Positions 59,887 to 64,000 of a DNA stretch of 64,000 nucleotides are shown here, piece after piece (the first letter of the stretch is position 1; the number at the start of each line of letters is the position of its first letter). This DNA comes from Sulfurimonas hydrogeniphila. Lineage in GTDB: Bacteria > Campylobacterota > Campylobacteria > Campylobacterales > Sulfurimonadaceae. The notes beneath the pieces are model-generated. The model worked only from the letters and a program-made list of their open reading frames with translations. It made no database searches and was not told the DNA's origin. The translations under genes were made by a program, and so were the position numbers. The stretch is taken from contig NZ_CP035534.1 in the NCBI RefSeq assembly GCF_009068765.1, positions 1,364,001 through 1,428,000 on the forward strand. Reading direction: 5' to 3'.

Positions 59887-61179
59887 TTACTCCTCTATCA
59901 TTAAATCAAGTAAATTAAAAAGCTCATTACTTGCATTTTCCATAACAGTAAAGTTTTTGATAATCTCTTCTGTGTTTTCAGGGAAAAGAGCTGTTTTACT
60001 CTCGGCAAACTTCATGTTTTTTATGGCAGAGTCATGAACTGCTTTGTGGTGGGCATCAAGTTTGTTATACACTTTTGTTTTGCCAAACTGCTTTTTACCG
60101 TCATTAAGATACCATTTTCCAAAACGGCATGAAAGATGATCTGCTAACGGTTCCGAAATATTCTGACTTAAGAGTGTCGAATATGCTTTTGATTTAAAGA
60201 CTATATGATCAATTTTTGCAACGGATACAAGGAAAATATTGTTAATATGATTTGCATTATCGGCAGTTTCTTTTGCTGATTTGTTAAAACTTTTCAGTGT
60301 CGTATATAAACTCTCCAGATATTTTTGAGACTCTTTTGCTAATTCATACATTGTCTCAGACTCTTCCGATATTTCATTGGTTTCTTGTTTTAGAGTTGAA
60401 ATAGTCATAGATATCTCTGTCGTAGCTTTTTGTGTTCTTTCTGCCAGTTTTCTTACTTCATCGGCAACAACGGCAAAACCTCTGCCGTGTTCACCGGCAC
60501 GTGCGGCTTCTATCGCAGCATTGAGCGCAAGCAGGTTTGTCTGTTCTGCTATATCTTGAATCAATTCAACAATGGTAGAAATTTCTAATGACTGTTGATT
60601 GAGGGCATCAATCCCTTTTACTGTTTCAGTTATGCTTTCATCAAGTTTTTCAAAATTCTTTTGAACAGATTCTATCGATTGGATACTGTCCTGCGATGCT
60701 TTGCTGGTATCTTTTGATGTTTGTAAAATTGTCTTGGATATCTCATTACCAAACTCTATATCTTTTTTCACCTGTAAAACACCGCCAACACTGCCGCCTC
60801 CGATTTCATTAAATTTTTTCGAAAGATTTCCCTGTGTTTTTAACTGTATTCCTGACTTAATACCCTCTAATGATTTATTAATCGGCTCAACTGAACGGGC
60901 AAATATACCTTTAAATCCATCTTGAAACATCACTATACTGTTATCACCATTAGTTGCAAGTTTTATAGCAGTTTCACTGTCACGCATGAATGCCTCAACC
61001 TGGTCTAATAAATTATTGTAATTCCATGCCATATTATAGTATTTAGAATCTTCCGGAATATTGGTAACTCTTTTTTCAAGGTTGCCGTTTGCCGCGTCTG
61101 CCATGACACTGTTTATCTGATCCAGTAGTGCTTCATCACTTTTTCTTTTTTTATTTTTGAAGATTGAGAATAAATTCAT
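59887..61179 (-). CDS. Soluble chemoreceptor with C-terminal CZB zinc domain (TlpD-like)
   Basis: A 430-residue methyl-accepting chemotaxis-type protein with no membrane helix. HAMP-like repeats (about residues 15-130), the signalling tip [40 protein letters not shown] (given here only as landmark, residues about 215-253, key E/A/R residues intact), and a C-terminal CZB domain with [10 protein letters not shown] near 345 and [10 protein letters not shown] near 370, whose His/Cys bind zinc. Similar architecture to Helicobacter TlpD, which senses oxidative or energy stress. It overlaps the PAS gene by 29 nt. Confidence 0.9.
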   Translation of the reverse strand: MNLFSIFKNKKRKSDEALLDQINSVMADAANGNLEKRVTNIPEDSKYYNMAWNYNNLLDQVEAFMRDSETAIKLATNGDNSIVMFQDGFKGIFARSVEPINKSLEGIKSGIQLKTQGNLSKKFNEIGGGSVGGVLQVKKDIEFGNEISKTILQTSKDTSKASQDSIQSIESVQKNFEKLDESITETVKGIDALNQQSLEISTIVELIQDIAEQTNLLALNAAIEAARAGEHGRGFAVVADEVRKLAERTQKATTEISMTISTLKQETNEISEESETMYELAKESQKYLESLYTTLKSFNKSAKETADNANHINNIFLVSVAKIDHIVFKSKAYSTLLSQNISEPLADHLSCRFGKWYLNDGKKQFGKTKVYNKLDAHHKAVHDSAIKNMKFAESKTALFPENTEEIIKNFTVMENASNELFNLLDLMIEE

Positions 61180-61636
61180 CGTAGTTTTTCCCTTCTTGTT
61201 GTAATTGTTTTTCCAATATTTTCAATGAAGCACTTATGCCGCCACTCGCTTCAGCTTGACGTAACTCTCTATAGAGTTTTTCAATTATATGTACACCTCT
61301 TGCAGAGGGAGCTCTTCTAACCGAATAGTAGCCTACAATATTTCCATGGACATCTAAAGATGCAGTAACATTTGCAAAAACCCAATAATAATCTCCGTTC
61401 TTTGTAAGGTTTTTCACATAAGCATTGATATACTTTTTGACTTGAATACGATCCCACAAAAGTTTAAAAATGACACGCGGCATATCGGGATGTCGCAAAA
61501 TATTATGTGGAGCATTGAGTAACTCTTTTTCTGAATAACCCGATATTGAGATAAAATATAAATTACCATAAGTAATCCGCCCCTTCGTATCTGTTTTTGA
61601 GACAATAAGCTCATCTTGCTTCATTTGTATTTCCAT
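61151..61636 (-). CDS. Aer-like PAS energy-sensor protein
   Basis: A 161-residue PAS protein with the Aer-type core [36 protein letters not shown] and [23 protein letters not shown]. Aer PAS domains hold FAD and sense redox state. There is no membrane or signalling domain, so it probably signals through the chemoreceptor encoded immediately downstream, as CetB does with CetA in Campylobacter. The pairing here is inferred from the 29-nt gene overlap. Confidence 0.88.
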   Translation of the reverse strand: MEIQMKQDELIVSKTDTKGRITYGNLYFISISGYSEKELLNAPHNILRHPDMPRVIFKLLWDRIQVKKYINAYVKNLTKNGDYYWVFANVTASLDVHGNIVGYYSVRRAPSARGVHIIEKLYRELRQAEASGGISASLKILEKQLQQEGKNYDEFILNLQK

Positions 61637-61703
61637 AAAATATCCTAGTAAAATTCTATTAGAAAAATTATATTATTTAGAAGTGTCAAGAAAGTGTCAA
61701 AAA

Positions 61704-62408
61704 CTAGATACTCAGAGAATAACCTAAATCTTTGTGTGTTTGTATTGAGGATGAAGGGATTTTTTTTCTAAGGCGCTTAATAAAGCTTTTTATAGAATCT
61801 TCCGAAAACTCTTTCGTGTCTTCAAAAAGATAAAGGTGTAGATCAATAGCAGAAAAAACAGTATTAGGATAGCTTAAAAACAGATCTAAAAGTTTAGTTT
61901 CATTGGCACTCAATATAATCTCTTTCCCTTCCAAAAAAAGTTTTTTCAACTCTCTATTCCATAAAAATCCATCTTGAAAGGGGAGAATTGTTTCATATTC
62001 CTCTTTATAAAAAAGAGATACAGTCGTTAAAATATTCAACAGTTCTTGACGCTTAATAGGTTTTTGCAAAAATCCTATAACAGCTCCAGTATTAATAAGT
62101 TCAATAAAATAGCTTGTTTCATTATAAGCAGATATAACGATAAATTTTTGTTCTATATTTATAGATAATATTTCTTTTGTAAGTTCTATGCCGTTTAAGT
62201 GTGGCATCAAAATATCTGTAATTACAAGATCGATATTCGCAAGATTGTTCTTATATGCCGCTAAAGCTTCCCTCCCGTCAGATGCAGTATATACATGAGA
62301 GAAAAAATTTTTCAATAAAGCAGTTGTACTTTTTCTCATCTCCAGGTCATCTTCCGCATATAAAACAGTAAGTTTTTTTGTTGTAGATAATAATTCTGTA
62401 TTTGTCAC
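61704..62408 (-). CDS. OmpR-family response regulator
   Basis: A 234-residue regulator with receiver (AEDDLEMRKST, Asp in ITDILMPHLNG, Lys in FLQKPIKR) and a C-terminal winged helix (ILSANETKLLDLFLSYPN, SEDSIKSFIKRLRKKI, HKDLGYSLSI). It is the first gene of the minus-strand signalling operon, 67 nt ahead of the PAS gene. Its receiver is similar to that of the REC-EAL protein, so the same kinase may address both. Confidence 0.9.
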   Translation of the reverse strand: MTNTELLSTTKKLTVLYAEDDLEMRKSTTALLKNFFSHVYTASDGREALAAYKNNLANIDLVITDILMPHLNGIELTKEILSINIEQKFIVISAYNETSYFIELINTGAVIGFLQKPIKRQELLNILTTVSLFYKEEYETILPFQDGFLWNRELKKLFLEGKEIILSANETKLLDLFLSYPNTVFSAIDLHLYLFEDTKEFSEDSIKSFIKRLRKKIPSSSIQTHKDLGYSLSI

Positions 62409-62682
62409 CTGTTCGCCTGATTTAATTAGTTACAATTTATTATATTTTTATTCTATATAGTGAATATTCAAAAATGTAATTGTTCGATACAATTATGCGA
62501 ATATTATTTGATATGTCAGCCAAACTTCATACTTATGCATAAATATTTTCAGCTGTTGTTTCAAGTTGTAACAGCAGTATTGGGGTTTAAGATAGTAGAA
62601 ATTGAGAAGGAAGTGTATTCATAGTGCGGGAAGAGGAGATAACGACGCAATTGCGCCGCTATTTGAATTTCGTGCCGATTAA
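62409..62682. other. Intergenic region with small palindromes
   Basis: 274 nt without a credible gene. It contains the promoter region of the OmpR-type regulator near 62410-62470 (A/T-rich), an imperfect hairpin GCTGTT...AACAGC near 62552-62576, and the palindrome CGCAATTGCG near 62644-62654. The stretch TAACGACGCAA followed by GCTATTTG near 62639 resembles TAACGACGCAACAGGGCTATTTG-like sequence at about 1202 inside the MITE-like element. Confidence 0.4.
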
Positions 62683-64000
62683 TTACTGAAAAAGTGAAAT
62701 AAGCACACCAGCTGCTACTGCTGAACCGATAACTCCTGCCACATTCGGACCCATTGCATGCATTAAAAGCATGTTTGTACGGTCATATTCCATACCGACC
62801 TTATTTGATACACGTGCCGCCATCGGAACGGCAGAAACACCTGCTGAACCGATTAACGGATTGATTTTGTGTCCAGGGAAAAGGTTCATAAACTTCGCCA
62901 TCAATACACCTGCTGCAGTTCCTACAGAAAATGCAATAATTCCTAAAACCATAATAAACAAAGTTTCAGGTACAAGGAACTGATCAGCTGCAAGCTTCGA
63001 ACCGACACCAAGTCCCAAGAAAATAGTTGTAATATTGATAAGGGCATTTTGTAATGTATCATTCAAACGTTCAACAACACCTGATTCTTTTAAGAAATTA
63101 CCGAACATAAATGCACCGATAAGCGGTGTAGATTCCGGTAAAACCAAAATTGCCAGCATCAAAACAAGGATCGGGAAAACAAGTTTTTCCAAACGGGAAA
63201 CATGACGAAGTGTCGTCATCTTGATCTTTCTCTCTTTTTCGCTTGTCAGTGCTTTCATAATAGGAGGCTGAATAATAGGCACCATCGCCATATAACTGTA
63301 TGATGCAACCGCAATAGCTCCCAAAAGTTCCGGTGCAAGTTTCGTTGCGATAAAGATGGATGTAGGACCATCCGCCCCGCCGATAATCGAAATTGCAGAA
63401 GCCTGCTGCAGAGTAAAATCAACAAAACCAAAATGAGCAAGCGCAACAGCACCCACAAGTGTTCCAAAAATACCAAACTGAGCCGCTCCGCCAAGCAGTG
63501 CTGTTTTAGGGTTTGACAACAGTGGACCAAAATCAGTCATTGCCCCGACACCCATAAAGATGATAATAGGAAAAAGCTCATTTGAAAGTCCCATATTGTA
63601 AATTACACCAAGGAAACCATGTTCTCCTGCAATACCGGCTATAGGAATGTTCGCCAGCAGTCCGCCAAAGGCAATTGGCAAGAGTAACAATGGTTCAAAC
63701 CCTTTTGCAATTCCAAGATAAAAAAGCAAAAAGACGATAAGAATCATAATCACACGGCCCAGACCTTTATGAAAATCACTCATTTTCTGCCCTGTTGCAC
63801 TCATCTCATCATCTCTTGGACTTACAAGAGCGACAATTCCTGTTGATTTGAGAAAATTTACTATCATTTCACCCATTGGTTTTGGATGATAGTTTTCTTC
63901 TTTATGTGTTGATTGTGCTTCTTGAGCAACTGTTGCATGCTCTGATGCCATTGCATTTGAAAATGCAAAGAGCATTATAAGAGCTAAAAACTTAAGTACA
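62683..64000 (-). CDS. oadB: Na+-translocating decarboxylase beta subunit (OadB), 5' end cut by window
   Basis: The membrane subunit of an oxaloacetate-type decarboxylase sodium pump. Conserved segments are [17 protein letters not shown] (near residue 195 of the visible part), [11 protein letters not shown], and [20 protein letters not shown] and [21 protein letters not shown] at the C-terminus. The first internal ATG is at 63975, but the frame stays open to the window edge and reads as a hydrophobic signal-like segment ([19 protein letters not shown]), so the true start is probably beyond 64000. An N-terminal extension of about 60 residues before the usual first helix is unusual for OadB. 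Confidence 0.88.
   Translation of the reverse strand, partial: VLKFLALIMLFAFSNAMASEHATVAQEAQSTHKEENYHPKPMGEMIVNFLKSTGIVALVSPRDDEMSATGQKMSDFHKGLGRVIMILIVFLLFYLGIAKGFEPLLLLPIAFGGLLANIPIAGIAGEHGFLGVIYNMGLSNELFPIIIFMGVGAMTDFGPLLSNPKTALLGGAAQFGIFGTLVGAVALAHFGFVDFTLQQASAISIIGGADGPTSIFIATKLAPELLGAIAVASYSYMAMVPIIQPPIMKALTSEKERKIKMTTLRHVSRLEKLVFPILVLMLAILVLPESTPLIGAFMFGNFLKESGVVERLNDTLQNALINITTIFLGLGVGSKLAADQFLVPETLFIMVLGIIAFSVGTAAGVLMAKFMNLFPGHKINPLIGSAGVSAVPMAARVSNKVGMEYDRTNMLLMHAMGPNVAGVIGSAVAAGVLISLFQ

Noticed and set aside
1-64000. rRNA, tRNA, riboswitch or prophage genes
   Set aside because: No sequence with the expected conserved cores or structures was recognised in any intergenic region, and no phage structural or lysis genes occur.

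Overview
The window reads as chromosomal DNA of a Campylobacterota (epsilonproteobacterial) chemolithotroph, most like Sulfurimonas. This rests on the HydABC/HydE/HydD-type hydrogenase cluster, the FliK-FlhX pair, a single Xer-type recombinase, a soluble CZB chemoreceptor of TlpD type, low G+C, and the absence of rRNA or tRNA genes. The species assignment is inference.

Layout. 0-2.7 kb: small hypothetical, tRNA acp-transferase (DTW), HI0933-type flavoprotein, and a MITE-like inverted-repeat element. 2.7-11.5 kb (minus strand): a long Ni transporter-hypBCDE-htpX-ndh-hypX-hypA-DUF695/RraB maturation run. 11.6-12.8 kb (plus): a zinc-ribbon/HTH protein and a hydrogenase endopeptidase. 13-21.5 kb (minus): group 1 membrane hydrogenase hydABC followed by hydE, hypF and hydD. 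21.6-24.4 kb (minus): a cytoplasmic group 2-type hydrogenase pair whose reading frames overlap that of a TetR regulator. Three TetR-type operators (TGAATG-N3-ATTCA) lie upstream of hydA, upstream of the Ni/hyp operon, and in the gap after the endopeptidase gene. A second, 21-bp motif is shared by the hydA and Ni/hyp promoters. I infer that the TetR plus cytoplasmic hydrogenase form an H2- or redox-responsive switch for hydrogenase synthesis.

25.5-28.5 kb: two nearly identical IS4-family copies inserted into the two arms of one perfect 25-bp-arm palindrome. 28.5-31.5 kb: flagellar hook-length module and a GAF-EAL phosphodiesterase. 31.5-49.6 kb: housekeeping genes (polA, HDOD, P-type H+-ATPase/PPK2/DUF4010 operon, LOG, copper-type NosL/DsbD_2-like proteins, XerH-like, YfgM/BamB-like pair, gatC, pilT, MidA). 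49.6-54.6 kb: TolC- and HlyD-like genes separated by argD and a molybdopterin enzyme. 54.6-62.4 kb: cheV, then one seven-gene minus-strand signalling operon (OmpR-type regulator, Aer-like PAS, CZB chemoreceptor, REC-EAL, RsbS-like STAS, RsbT-RsbX fusion, histidine kinase). The window ends inside an oadB-like sodium-pump gene.

The most striking sequence-level signal is the palindrome TTACATGTAA. I found 16 exact copies, all inside genes, split 8/8 between the two reading frames that avoid a stop. By composition less than one copy would be expected.
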